DNA from: Methanobacteriota archaeon
GTDB lineage: Archaea > Nanobdellota > Nanobdellia > Woesearchaeales > SM23-78
Length of the DNA stretch: 6,743 nucleotides
NCBI GenBank assembly: GCA_030637925.1
Contig: DAOWFR010000042.1
Location: 1 to 6,743, forward strand
Direction: 5' to 3'
In this document: piece by piece, positions 1-5,439 of the stretch
Numbering within the stretch: position 1 is the stretch's first letter
Layout: each line of letters starts with the position of its first letter
Program-made: the position numbers and the translations under genes
The notes under the pieces: generated by a model
Database searches by the model: none
What the model saw: the letters and a program-made list of their open reading frames with translations, nothing else
What the model was told of the DNA's origin: nothing

Positions 1-3
1 GGA

Positions 4-258
4 ATGAGCGATGAAGAAGTTAAAAAGGGAGTAGAAGAAACAAAAGAAGAGGTTAAGGAAGGAATAGAAGCAAAGGAAGAAGTTAAACCAGAAGTTAAAG
101 AAGAATCTGAGGAAGTTAAAGAGGAAATTAAAGAAGAAGAAATTAAAAAAGATACTTTAGAGCTCGCTACGCGAGAGGAAAAAAAAGAAAAACCCGTTGA
201 AGGCGAACAAGACCTTGAAAACCTGGATTTAGACAAGGAGTTAGAAGATATTGAGTGA
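4..258 (+). CDS. Lys/Glu-rich low-complexity protein, possibly truncated at its 5' end by the window
   Basis: The frame encodes 84 residues dominated by Glu, Lys and Val, with degenerate repeats of the type EEVKE over roughly residues 3-50, then an acidic tail ending in ELEDIE. It has no transmembrane segment, no Cys and no recognisable domain; the pattern suggests a charged helical or coiled-coil region or a disordered tail. The ATG at position 4 gives a natural-looking start (MSDEEVK), but only three bases precede it. I cannot tell whether it is the true start or an internal Met of a longer protein. The stop lies inside the end of the convergent sigma gene, an 18-bp tail-to-tail overlap. 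Function is unknown. It is probably a real gene, because the low-complexity composition is continuous and stop-free to a sensible end. Confidence 0.6.
   Translation: MSDEEVKKGVEETKEEVKEGIEAKEEVKPEVKEESEEVKEEIKEEEIKKDTLELATREEKKEKPVEGEQDLENLDLDKELEDIE
179..192 (-). terminator. U-rich tract, possible terminator of the ATPase/sigma operon
   Basis: Read on the minus strand this is TTTTTCTTTTTTTT, about 50 nt beyond the sigma stop codon and inside the convergent K/E-rich gene. Archaeal RNA polymerase can terminate at U-runs without a hairpin. A small inverted repeat (CTCGC, 3-nt loop, GCGAG, positions 163-175) lies just beyond it. The tract may simply reflect Lys codons (AAA) on the plus strand, so the call is weak. 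Confidence 0.25.
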
Positions 259-2343
259 GTTGAGTCCAGCTTCCTCAAACGGTTTCTTTAATTTTCTTAA
301 TGCCTTTACTTCAATTTGTCTTATTCTCTCTCGGGTGACTTTAAATTCTTTACCAACCTCCTCAAGCGTGCGGGGTGTGTTCCATTTTCCAATTCCAAAG
401 CGCATATAAAGAACTTTAATTTTTCTTTCACCATCGCGGTCCCTTTTAAAAGTATCACCCACAATCTTTTTAACCCGATAACTTATTAAAGAATTTACAG
501 CAGTATCTTCAGTATTGGCTCTTTCATCCTTGATAAAATCTCCTAGTTCAACGGTTTCTTCTTCTCCAATAGGGATTGATAATGAAACAGGGTCTTCTGC
601 CCATCTTTCATACGCATCAATTTTTGTTTCAGGAATACTCATTGCTCCTGCAATTTCTTCTCTAGTTGGTTCTCTTCCTTTTTTAGTGAACAAATCACGA
701 ACAGTTCGCAGATATTTATTTAATTTTTCAATTGCATGCACAGGCTTTCTAATCAGATTCCCTTTATCTGCTATTGCTCTTCCCATTGCTTGCCTAACCC
801 ACCAGGTAGCATATGTTGAAAACTTATAACCTCTTTGATATTCCCACCTATCTATGGTTTTTAAAAGCCCTATGTCTCCCTCTTGAATAAGGTCAGACAG
901 GAGTAAACCTCTATTTTTATATTTCTTTGCTAGGTTTACAACCAACTTTCCATTGAACCTAGCAAATTGATTTCTCTCAGAAAAAAGCTCATTAAAAAGC
1001 AACTCTGTTCTAGGATCTATAGTGTTAATTTGTGGAAATTTTAATTTATGCCTTTCATATAATTTTCTAGAGTATTTTTCTTTAAAAGAATATTTTTTAA
1101 GAAAATTTATCATTGCAGCATATCCACCTTCTTTTTTTTGATTGAATTTTTTTATGAATTCTCTTTTTTTATCAGGCTTAACATCCTTGATTTTCTCAAG
1201 ACTTATTATTTCATGTAGATGGTTTGTGTGAATAGCGTTATCTATATCCTTTACAATAACATCTGTGAAACATTCTGAAATACAGTTGTTGCATTCAAAA
1301 GTACATTTTTCAGATAACCCACCATACAAAAACCTTTCACTTTCTTTGGCTTTAAATGAGTCAAAGAGTTCTGAAATATACTTTGTTCCGAACAGATAAT
1401 TTTTTAAAAAAGATTTAATTTCAGGAGGTTCTTTGTCTTTAACCTTCTCAAATTTTTGCTTAAATAGTTCAAGGTCTTGGAAGGAGATGATGTCTTCTAA
1501 TCTTTTTCCTGAAGTTTCATCCAAAGCTTCTTCTTCTTCTGAATCTTTCTGTAGCTCTTCAAAGGCTTGTTCTATGTCTTTTACTATTTGTGAAACAATA
1601 TAAGATTTATTTATGATGATGTTAAAGATTTCTTTTCTCTTATCTTCAATCCTTTTTCCAAAGGCAACTTCTTGCTCTTTTGTAAGCACTTCGTGGGCGC
1701 ATTGTGTTCTGAGAACAAAACCAATTTCATCACTTATCTTAGCCCTTTCTAAATCTTTTTTGTCTGGCTCAATTTCAAGGTATCGTTTTATCAATTGTTC
1801 ATAATTTTCATTGTAAATCCTTTTTTTATTCTCCAAAGCTGTTTTGTTCATGTCAAGAAAGAGAATATAATAAAATTTCCTAACATCCCTCCGGCGATAT
1901 AGTTTTATAGGGTGTACCTGAGCAGGGTCAACATACTTGCTCATAATAATATTGTTCTTTCTGATATAAAGGTCTCCGAATTGTGTTGGTGCTTTGGATT
2001 CAATTTCTCTTTTTTTTCCCCTTATGTATTCAACAAAACCTCTTAATGAGATATAACAATCTCCATGTTTAGACTCATAACAAAAAGAAGGGGTATTTTT
2101 AGCAAGCTCAGTAAGATTACTGTTGTCAATGTGAAACAACTTTGCAAGGTCAAAGGTCCTTAGTCTCTGTGAATAACCAAGTTCTAATTTCAGAACGCCT
2201 TTATCTTGTATGAGGTCTGGAAAGAAGTTTGCATCTGCTTGTACATTTTCCCATGCCTTCCCTCCAAAACTTGCTTTTATTTCATCAGAAGAGAGGTATG
2301 GCTCTCTGTCATTTTCCCGAAGGGCTGGAGCTGCTTCTTGCAT
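241..2343 (-). CDS. Bacterial-type sigma-70 family RNA polymerase sigma factor with a long N-terminal extension and a four-Cys cluster
   Basis: The protein has 700 residues from the ATG at 2343; a TTG at 2361 (706 residues) would overlap the previous gene. Numbers here use the 706 count. The C-terminal 245 residues closely match primary sigma factors. Region 2 (about 462-540) has LIQEGDIGLL and YKFSTYATWW, with Y512, Y517, W520, W521 and Q524 at the -10-contacting and melting positions; E. coli T440 is Gly527 here. Region 3 spans about 541-615, including PIGEEETVELGDFI. Region 4 (about 620-700) has VTRERIRQIE, identical to the -35-reading helix. Region 1.2 is visible at about 211-245 (LTKEQE..FGKRIED), followed by a non-conserved insert to about 450 that contains C353-x3-C-x2-C-x3-C364. 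Region 1.1 is absent; residues 67-119 resemble a helix-turn-helix. Archaea normally use TBP/TFB, so the partner polymerase is unknown. It is the last gene of the operon. Confidence 0.95.
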   Translation of the reverse strand: MQEAAPALRENDREPYLSSDEIKASFGGKAWENVQADANFFPDLIQDKGVLKLELGYSQRLRTFDLAKLFHIDNSNLTELAKNTPSFCYESKHGDCYISLRGFVEYIRGKKREIESKAPTQFGDLYIRKNNIIMSKYVDPAQVHPIKLYRRRDVRKFYYILFLDMNKTALENKKRIYNENYEQLIKRYLEIEPDKKDLERAKISDEIGFVLRTQCAHEVLTKEQEVAFGKRIEDKRKEIFNIIINKSYIVSQIVKDIEQAFEELQKDSEEEEALDETSGKRLEDIISFQDLELFKQKFEKVKDKEPPEIKSFLKNYLFGTKYISELFDSFKAKESERFLYGGLSEKCTFECNNCISECFTDVIVKDIDNAIHTNHLHEIISLEKIKDVKPDKKREFIKKFNQKKEGGYAAMINFLKKYSFKEKYSRKLYERHKLKFPQINTIDPRTELLFNELFSERNQFARFNGKLVVNLAKKYKNRGLLLSDLIQEGDIGLLKTIDRWEYQRGYKFSTYATWWVRQAMGRAIADKGNLIRKPVHAIEKLNKYLRTVRDLFTKKGREPTREEIAGAMSIPETKIDAYERWAEDPVSLSIPIGEEETVELGDFIKDERANTEDTAVNSLISYRVKKIVGDTFKRDRDGERKIKVLYMRFGIGKWNTPRTLEEVGKEFKVTRERIRQIEVKALRKLKKPFEEAGLNSLNIF

Positions 2344-2353
2344 TTTTAATGCT

Positions 2354-3301
2354 TTACACAATTTGGTATTTCTGCCTTATATTTTTATCCTTTTCAATTA
2401 GTGGTATTAACTGGTCTATTGCACGTTTATAAAAAACTTTTCTTTGGATATTTGTTGAATCCATTTTTAAAAAAGGAAATCGAGAGTCCTCACTCATTTT
2501 AATTAATTGTTTTGGTTGCACTCTTTTTCCAATAGCTTCAAATATATAGTTAGAACTTTGAACAGGACCTATTTCTTTATCTTTACTAATGCTTTTCTTA
2601 GGTAATTTCTCTTTCAGAAACTTTGCAAGGAAGATATCTTCAAATCCATTTTTCACAACATAAAGAGGATAAGTTTTTCCAATGTCTTCTATATACTCCG
2701 GCTTTTTTCCTAACCGTTTAACACGCTCATTTAACTTGGTCTCTAACTGCTGAAATGTAGTTATATATGTCTTGATAAAATTTTCCTTTATTATCTCTAC
2801 CAGAGACTTGTATCCTTGTATTTTTTGCAGAGCCTCTATAGCCTCAGCTCCTATATATCTTTCACCCGGTCGCTCTTGAAGAAGCCCTGCTTCAGCCAGT
2901 CTCCTGAATACCAAAACATCTCTTCTTGTTTTTTTTCTGAGTTCTAATGCAGTATATAATCTTAAAGGGAAAATCTGTAACATATCAGGCCTGCTTTCCA
3001 GCCTTGCGTCACCAATCCCTTCAAAAATCTGAGCCAGAGTTCTACTTTTGTCTAATATAAAATTATCCTCCTCTTCAAATATGATTTCATCGAGTATGCT
3101 AAACAAGCGGCTCATGCCATGCTCCTTGAATTGTGTTATGGCTTTGTATTTTGAAATAGCATAGCTACATGCACTAAAGAATAGGGCTCTTAGATTAAAG
3201 AAAAGATTTTTATCATCTACAACGCGTTTCTCCTTGTTTATATAAACAGTGTTGCTGTCTTCATCGTACCTTGCTACAGGACCAGACCTAGATGAGTCCA
3301 C
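2354..3301 (-). CDS. Downstream half of a GHKL ATPase, or a separate MerR-like HTH protein; probably read by -1 frameshift
   Basis: The frame encodes 315 residues from a GTG at 3301. The only SD-like sequence upstream (AAGG) ends 13 nt before the GTG, too far for good initiation, and the preceding gene overlaps it by 28 bp. Residues 7-26 (GPVARYDEDSNTVYINKEKR) resemble the segment that follows the transducer domain in large GHKL ATPases, where an acidic D-x-x-x-N-T-[IV]-Y-I-N strand is common. This suggests the frame belongs to the upstream ATPase. Residues about 114-170 look like a MerR-type winged helix: ALELRKKTRRDVLVFRRLAEAGLL, then a wing and AIEALQKIQGYKSL. The rest is charged and helical. 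The stop lies 10 nt before the sigma ATG, so translation of the two is probably coupled. If frameshifted, the joint protein has 733 residues. An indel in the assembly is the main alternative. Confidence 0.8.
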   Translation of the reverse strand: MDSSRSGPVARYDEDSNTVYINKEKRVVDDKNLFFNLRALFFSACSYAISKYKAITQFKEHGMSRLFSILDEIIFEEEDNFILDKSRTLAQIFEGIGDARLESRPDMLQIFPLRLYTALELRKKTRRDVLVFRRLAEAGLLQERPGERYIGAEAIEALQKIQGYKSLVEIIKENFIKTYITTFQQLETKLNERVKRLGKKPEYIEDIGKTYPLYVVKNGFEDIFLAKFLKEKLPKKSISKDKEIGPVQSSNYIFEAIGKRVQPKQLIKMSEDSRFPFLKMDSTNIQRKVFYKRAIDQLIPLIEKDKNIRQKYQIV

Positions 3302-4554
3302 AAGTTCAATTTTACCTTTTTTAACATACCTTTTCTTTCAGCTCTGCGTATTACCCCTCCTGTTACTTCCTTTAAGATATTTCTTAGTTTTAATCCTTTT
3401 TCTTTTTCTTCACCTCTTAGGATATCTCTTCTAATCCCAAAAAGAAGATTTTTTATATATTTCTTTAACTCTAAGAAATCTTCTGTGTTGTATTGTATGT
3501 TCTGCTTATCAAATCTCAGACTCCCTTTTAACCCCTCTGCCTTTACAAAACCATATATATGCGTTGGAAAGGTATAAGATATGTCCTTTAATTTAAAAAA
3601 GTCTCCCTTACCTATGGTTCTTCCAACAACAAGATGGATGCCTTGCATATGTTCTTCAACTGATTTGTTAGGAAGATAATAAATCAGTCCTGAAATCTTA
3701 CCACATCTTTTGAGTTTCTCGTCAATCTCATACACAATCGCGTCTTTTGGTATGGGAGCCTCAATCTCAATGCCGTTTACTTTTACTCTGAAAAAAGGAC
3801 CTAGTTGAAGCGCATATGCTTTTTGGATTTCCTTAATGAGCTTGTCCAGTTCAAAAATACCTTTTTTTTCAGCAAAGCGTAGTGGGCACATCTCAATCTC
3901 TGTGCTGTGTTTTTTTTTATTAGTTCCCTTTACAATGACTTTCATATTTTCCCAAGTACCTTTATTTAATATTTCTTCTAATGAACCATACTTCTTTTCT
4001 ACCTCCTGGATGAGTAAAAAATCTCTTATTTCTGGTATATTATCTGGTGGTTTTCCCTTTATCACTTGTTTAGCTATATCATCAATATACTCTCGTTGTT
4101 TTCTGGGTGTCTTGGATTTTACGTCCTTATCCTTTAACAGAGAATGAGCAATGATTTCTCTTACAAAGGCTTCATTAATTATATGTTTTTTTCCTGATTT
4201 AATTGTAGTCATATTATAAGCAAAGGAAAGATGTCTTAAAAATTCCTTTCCAACACCAACATCTCCCATTCTTAACCTTCCATTTGGGGTATATGGTTCA
4301 AGCTTCTTAATACTACCTCCAAACCTACTAAAATCCTCTAGTCCCTTAATATCCATACCAGAACCATCATCTTTTATAATAAGGCGATTTTTTTCTGGCT
4401 CGAACGTCAACTCAATAGTCGAGGCATCAGCATCCCATGCATTATCAAAGCCCTGTATAATTGCTTGGTAATAATCTGAGAAAAGAGTAGAACCCATGTT
4501 TTCATGGAAATCGTCTGAAATAACTCTTGGTACTTCTGTTATTTTATCTATCAA
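3274..4554 (-). CDS. GHKL (Bergerat-fold) ATPase, HSP90/MORC-like, first gene of the sigma operon
   Basis: The protein has 426 residues from a TTG at 4554, chosen because AGGAGGTG ends 6 nt upstream; the nearby GTG runs into a stop within six codons. The N box (Q34-G-F-D-N38-A-W-D-A) is followed by D62-D-G-S-G-M67 (adenine-binding Asp and G1 loop) and G97-DVGVGK (G2/ATP lid). This order is typical of MORC/MutL/HSP90-like ATPases. Residues about 250-395 form a transducer-like domain (HLVVGR, HIYGFVKAEGL...SLRFDKQNIQY). The usual general-base Glu of the N box appears to be Gln34 (codon CAG), so ATP binding with slow or no hydrolysis is possible. After K413 the last 13 residues (VKLNLWTHLGLVL) look out of frame; a -1 shift continues into the next gene. 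GHKL proteins such as SpoIIAB control sigma factors in bacteria. A similar role here is inferred only from gene order. Confidence 0.9.
   Translation of the reverse strand: MIDKITEVPRVISDDFHENMGSTLFSDYYQAIIQGFDNAWDADASTIELTFEPEKNRLIIKDDGSGMDIKGLEDFSRFGGSIKKLEPYTPNGRLRMGDVGVGKEFLRHLSFAYNMTTIKSGKKHIINEAFVREIIAHSLLKDKDVKSKTPRKQREYIDDIAKQVIKGKPPDNIPEIRDFLLIQEVEKKYGSLEEILNKGTWENMKVIVKGTNKKKHSTEIEMCPLRFAEKKGIFELDKLIKEIQKAYALQLGPFFRVKVNGIEIEAPIPKDAIVYEIDEKLKRCGKISGLIYYLPNKSVEEHMQGIHLVVGRTIGKGDFFKLKDISYTFPTHIYGFVKAEGLKGSLRFDKQNIQYNTEDFLELKKYIKNLLFGIRRDILRGEEKEKGLKLRNILKEVTGGVIRRAERKGMLKKVKLNLWTHLGLVL
3316..3322 (-). other. A AAA AAG slippery heptamer at the ATPase/HTH frame junction
   Basis: On the minus strand the ATPase frame reads TTA AAA AAG GTA, so the heptamer A AAA AAG is in the correct phase for tandem -1 slippage (the dnaX-type signal). 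After slipping, the next codons are GGT AAA ATT GAA CTT GTG GAC, exactly the frame of the downstream 315-residue ORF, joining K413 to G-K-I-E-L-V-D. The zero frame stops 40 nt later (3276-3274). A weak GGACT/GGTCC stem (4 pairs plus a G-T) begins about 16 nt downstream, farther than in known bacterial sites. A missing A in a 6-A run would look the same. Confidence 0.6.
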
Positions 4555-4558
4555 AAAT

Positions 4559-4573
4559 CACACCTCCTGTGTG
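4559..4573 (-). promoter_or_regulatory. Strong Shine-Dalgarno of the ATPase gene, inside a small hairpin
   Basis: On the minus strand the sequence is CACACAGGAGGTGTG: a perfect 5-bp stem (CACAC/GTGTG) whose loop is AGGAG. The SD AGGAGGTG (4568-4561) ends 6 nt before the TTG start and decides that start. The hairpin could present or mask the ribosome-binding site. It may also be a by-product of an extended SD next to a GT-rich stretch. Confidence 0.75.
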
Positions 4574-4598
4574 TTTTTTGCTACTGAATAATAGATAT

Positions 4599-4606
4599 TA
4601 TTTAAA
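4599..4606 (-). promoter_or_regulatory. Proximal TATA box of the ATPase/sigma operon
   Basis: The minus strand reads AAAAAG-TTTAAATA-ATAT, an archaeal TATA box with an A-rich BRE-like flank. Initiation about 25 nt downstream (near 4577) would give a leader of about 23 nt carrying the SD. It competes with the distal promoter at 4647-4678, and one or both may be used. Confidence 0.5.
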
Positions 4607-4646
4607 CTTTTTGTTTTTAAGAGCTTAAAGCTAATAAAGAATTGAT

Positions 4647-4678
4647 TATTTATATATTTCACACAAGGATGTCCAGTG
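4647..4678 (-). promoter_or_regulatory. Distal promoter of the ATPase/sigma operon with the shared CACTGGACA element
   Basis: On the minus strand, CACTGGACA (4678-4670) is followed after 13 nt by TATATAAATA (4656-4647). The same two blocks, 15 nt apart, stand upstream of the radA operon. Read as an archaeal promoter, the TATA box predicts a start near 4626 and a leader of about 70 nt. Read as a sigma promoter, TGGACA (4675-4670) is a 5/6 match to TTGACA, with TATAAA 15 bp downstream (short spacer) and a start near 4642. The A/T box is also symmetric enough to act as TTTATATA on the plus strand. Confidence 0.55.
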
Positions 4679-4697
4679 CACTATTTTTTTAGAAACA

Positions 4698-4716
4698 AGC
4701 AAATATTCTATTTGCT
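4698..4716. repeat. Inverted repeat upstream of the CARDB gene
   Basis: AGCAAAT (4698-4704) and ATTTGCT (4710-4716) are perfect inverted copies around a 5-nt centre; ACA/TGT can extend the stem past one bulged A. It lies between the divergent promoters, just before a second palindrome. It may be an operator, or part of a short transcript hairpin. Confidence 0.6.
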
Positions 4717-4720
4717 GTCC

Positions 4721-4740
4721 CTAAAAATCTAGATTTTTAG
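4721..4740. repeat. Perfect 20-bp palindrome next to the CARDB gene promoter
   Basis: CTAAAAATCTAGATTTTTAG equals its own reverse complement and ends six bases before the plus-strand TATA box. A gapless palindrome in this place fits a dimeric regulator site better than a terminator, since there is no loop and no following T-run. No regulator is identified. Confidence 0.7.
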
Positions 4741-4745
4741 AAACC

Positions 4746-4753
4746 TTTTTATA
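4746..4753 (+). promoter_or_regulatory. TATA box of the CARDB gene, probably leaderless or nearly so
   Basis: GAAACC-TTTTTATA precedes the ATG at 4781 by about 28 nt. A start about 25 nt downstream of the box centre falls near 4775-4778, leaving almost no leader. This agrees with the absence of an SD (only TTAGG touches the ATG). Confidence 0.55.
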
Positions 4754-4780
4754 CTACTAATTCTAAAAGATAATATTAGG

Positions 4781-5305
4781 ATGCCTAAGAAAAAGATTGA
4801 TAACCCTGTTTTTGAAATTATTGTTGTTCTAGCCATAGTCGCTGTTGTAGCCATTACAGGCCAGGTATTGATGCATTATGAAACAACTGGTAATGCTATT
4901 ACTGGCTTTGCAGTTGCTGATTATGAGGAAGAAGTTGCTGAGGATGAATTTCTTGACATTGGTATTGATGATATCAGGGTTAATCCTCCAAGCCCATTAA
5001 TAGGAGAGCCTTTTGAGATAAGAATAACTGTGGCTAATAAAGGTTTTACAGAGATAAACACTCCTTTTTATGTTGAGGCAGAACTAATACCTGGTGGCGA
5101 AGATATTAGTCCCACAATCCTGAATTATGCTATAACCCAAATCTTAAAGCCAGATGAAAAAGCAACTGCTGTTTTCAATATAGCCATGGTTACAAGAGAA
5201 GGACCTATGAAGATAATAGCAACAGCTGATTCAACTAACAAGTTTGATGATAATAATCCTTCTAATGACCAGAGAAGCAAAACAATTATAATAACCAGTC
5301 AATAA
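4781..5305 (+). CDS. Membrane-anchored CARDB-domain protein
   Basis: The protein has 174 residues. Residues 1-9 are basic and polar (MPKKKIDNP), residues about 11-30 form one hydrophobic helix (FEIIVVLAIVAVVAITGQVL), and residues 36-45 are TGNAITGFAV, a motif often seen next to the N-terminal membrane helix of extracellular proteins in DPANN archaea. After an acidic linker (EEEVAEDE), residues about 57-172 form one CARDB-like beta-sandwich domain: LDIGIDDIRVNPPSPLIGEPFEIRI..., ANKGF, and the closing D-D-N-N-P-S-N-D...KTI strand. CARDB domains are adhesion-like domains of surface proteins; the ligand is unknown. The likely topology is a single anchor with the domain outside. It has its own promoter on the strand opposite to the ATPase/sigma operon. 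Nothing ties it functionally to sigma or RadA beyond sharing intergenic DNA. Confidence 0.85.
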   Translation: MPKKKIDNPVFEIIVVLAIVAVVAITGQVLMHYETTGNAITGFAVADYEEEVAEDEFLDIGIDDIRVNPPSPLIGEPFEIRITVANKGFTEINTPFYVEAELIPGGEDISPTILNYAITQILKPDEKATAVFNIAMVTREGPMKIIATADSTNKFDDNNPSNDQRSKTIIITSQ

Positions 5306-5315
5306 CCTTTTTCTT
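5306..5315 (+). terminator. U-rich terminator after the CARDB gene
   Basis: CCTTTTTCTT follows the TAA stop directly. A pyrimidine run of this kind is typical of archaeal intrinsic termination, and the next gene has its own promoter about 100 nt on. No hairpin precedes it. Confidence 0.4.
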
Positions 5316-5375
5316 AAAATGATGTTATTAACTCATCTGAGCTTTGCATTATTATATCTCTTCTCTATTAAAACC

Positions 5376-5393
5376 CACTGGACACACTGGACA
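5376..5393 (+). repeat. Tandem 9-mer CACTGGACA x2 upstream of the radA operon
   Basis: Two exact, abutting copies of CACTGGACA end 15 nt before the TATATAAATA box. A third exact copy lies on the minus strand at 4678-4670, 13 nt before the same box of the ATPase/sigma operon. Position and repetition fit binding sites of a transcription factor or duplicated -35-like elements (TGGACA). Confidence 0.75.
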
Positions 5394-5418
5394 TGTGTTG
5401 GCGTAGGATATATAAATA
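5388..5418 (+). promoter_or_regulatory. Promoter of the small-protein/radA operon; archaeal TATA box or bacterial-type -35/-10
   Basis: TATATAAATA (5409-5418) is a near-ideal archaeal TATA box and predicts a start near 5438-5440, right at the first leader hairpin. The same DNA also reads as TGGACA (5388-5393), exactly 17 bp, TATAAA (5411-5416): 5/6 matches to both sigma-70 hexamers at optimal spacing, which predicts a start near 5423. The two readings differ by about 15 nt in the expected 5' end. The TATA region can also sit in a hairpin loop (GTAGGAT 5403-5409 with ATCCTGC 5420-5426). Confidence 0.6.
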
Positions 5419-5439
5419 AATCCTGCCTTTCTATTTGTC

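Noticed and set aside
163..175. CTCGC-TAC-GCGAG inverted repeat within the K/E-rich gene
   Set aside because: It is short, inside coding sequence, unrepeated elsewhere in the window and not followed by a T-run on the plus strand.
515..829. Plus-strand open frame of about 104 codons opposite the sigma conserved regions
   Set aside because: It is the antisense shadow of sigma regions 2-4, has no SD or known domain, and the minus strand is clearly coding. Similar shadows at 1613-1804, 2210-2432, 3249-3434 and 3836-4147 were dropped for the same reason.
1841..1871. TTGTTC-16 bp-TATAAT sigma-like promoter on the plus strand
   Set aside because: It is inside the sigma gene, antisense, with no gene to drive; such matches are expected by chance in AT-rich DNA.
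3843..3851. Near copy of the promoter 9-mer (TGTCCAGTT)
   Set aside because: It has one mismatch, lies inside the ATPase coding sequence as Leu-Asp-Lys codons, and has no TATA box at the right distance.
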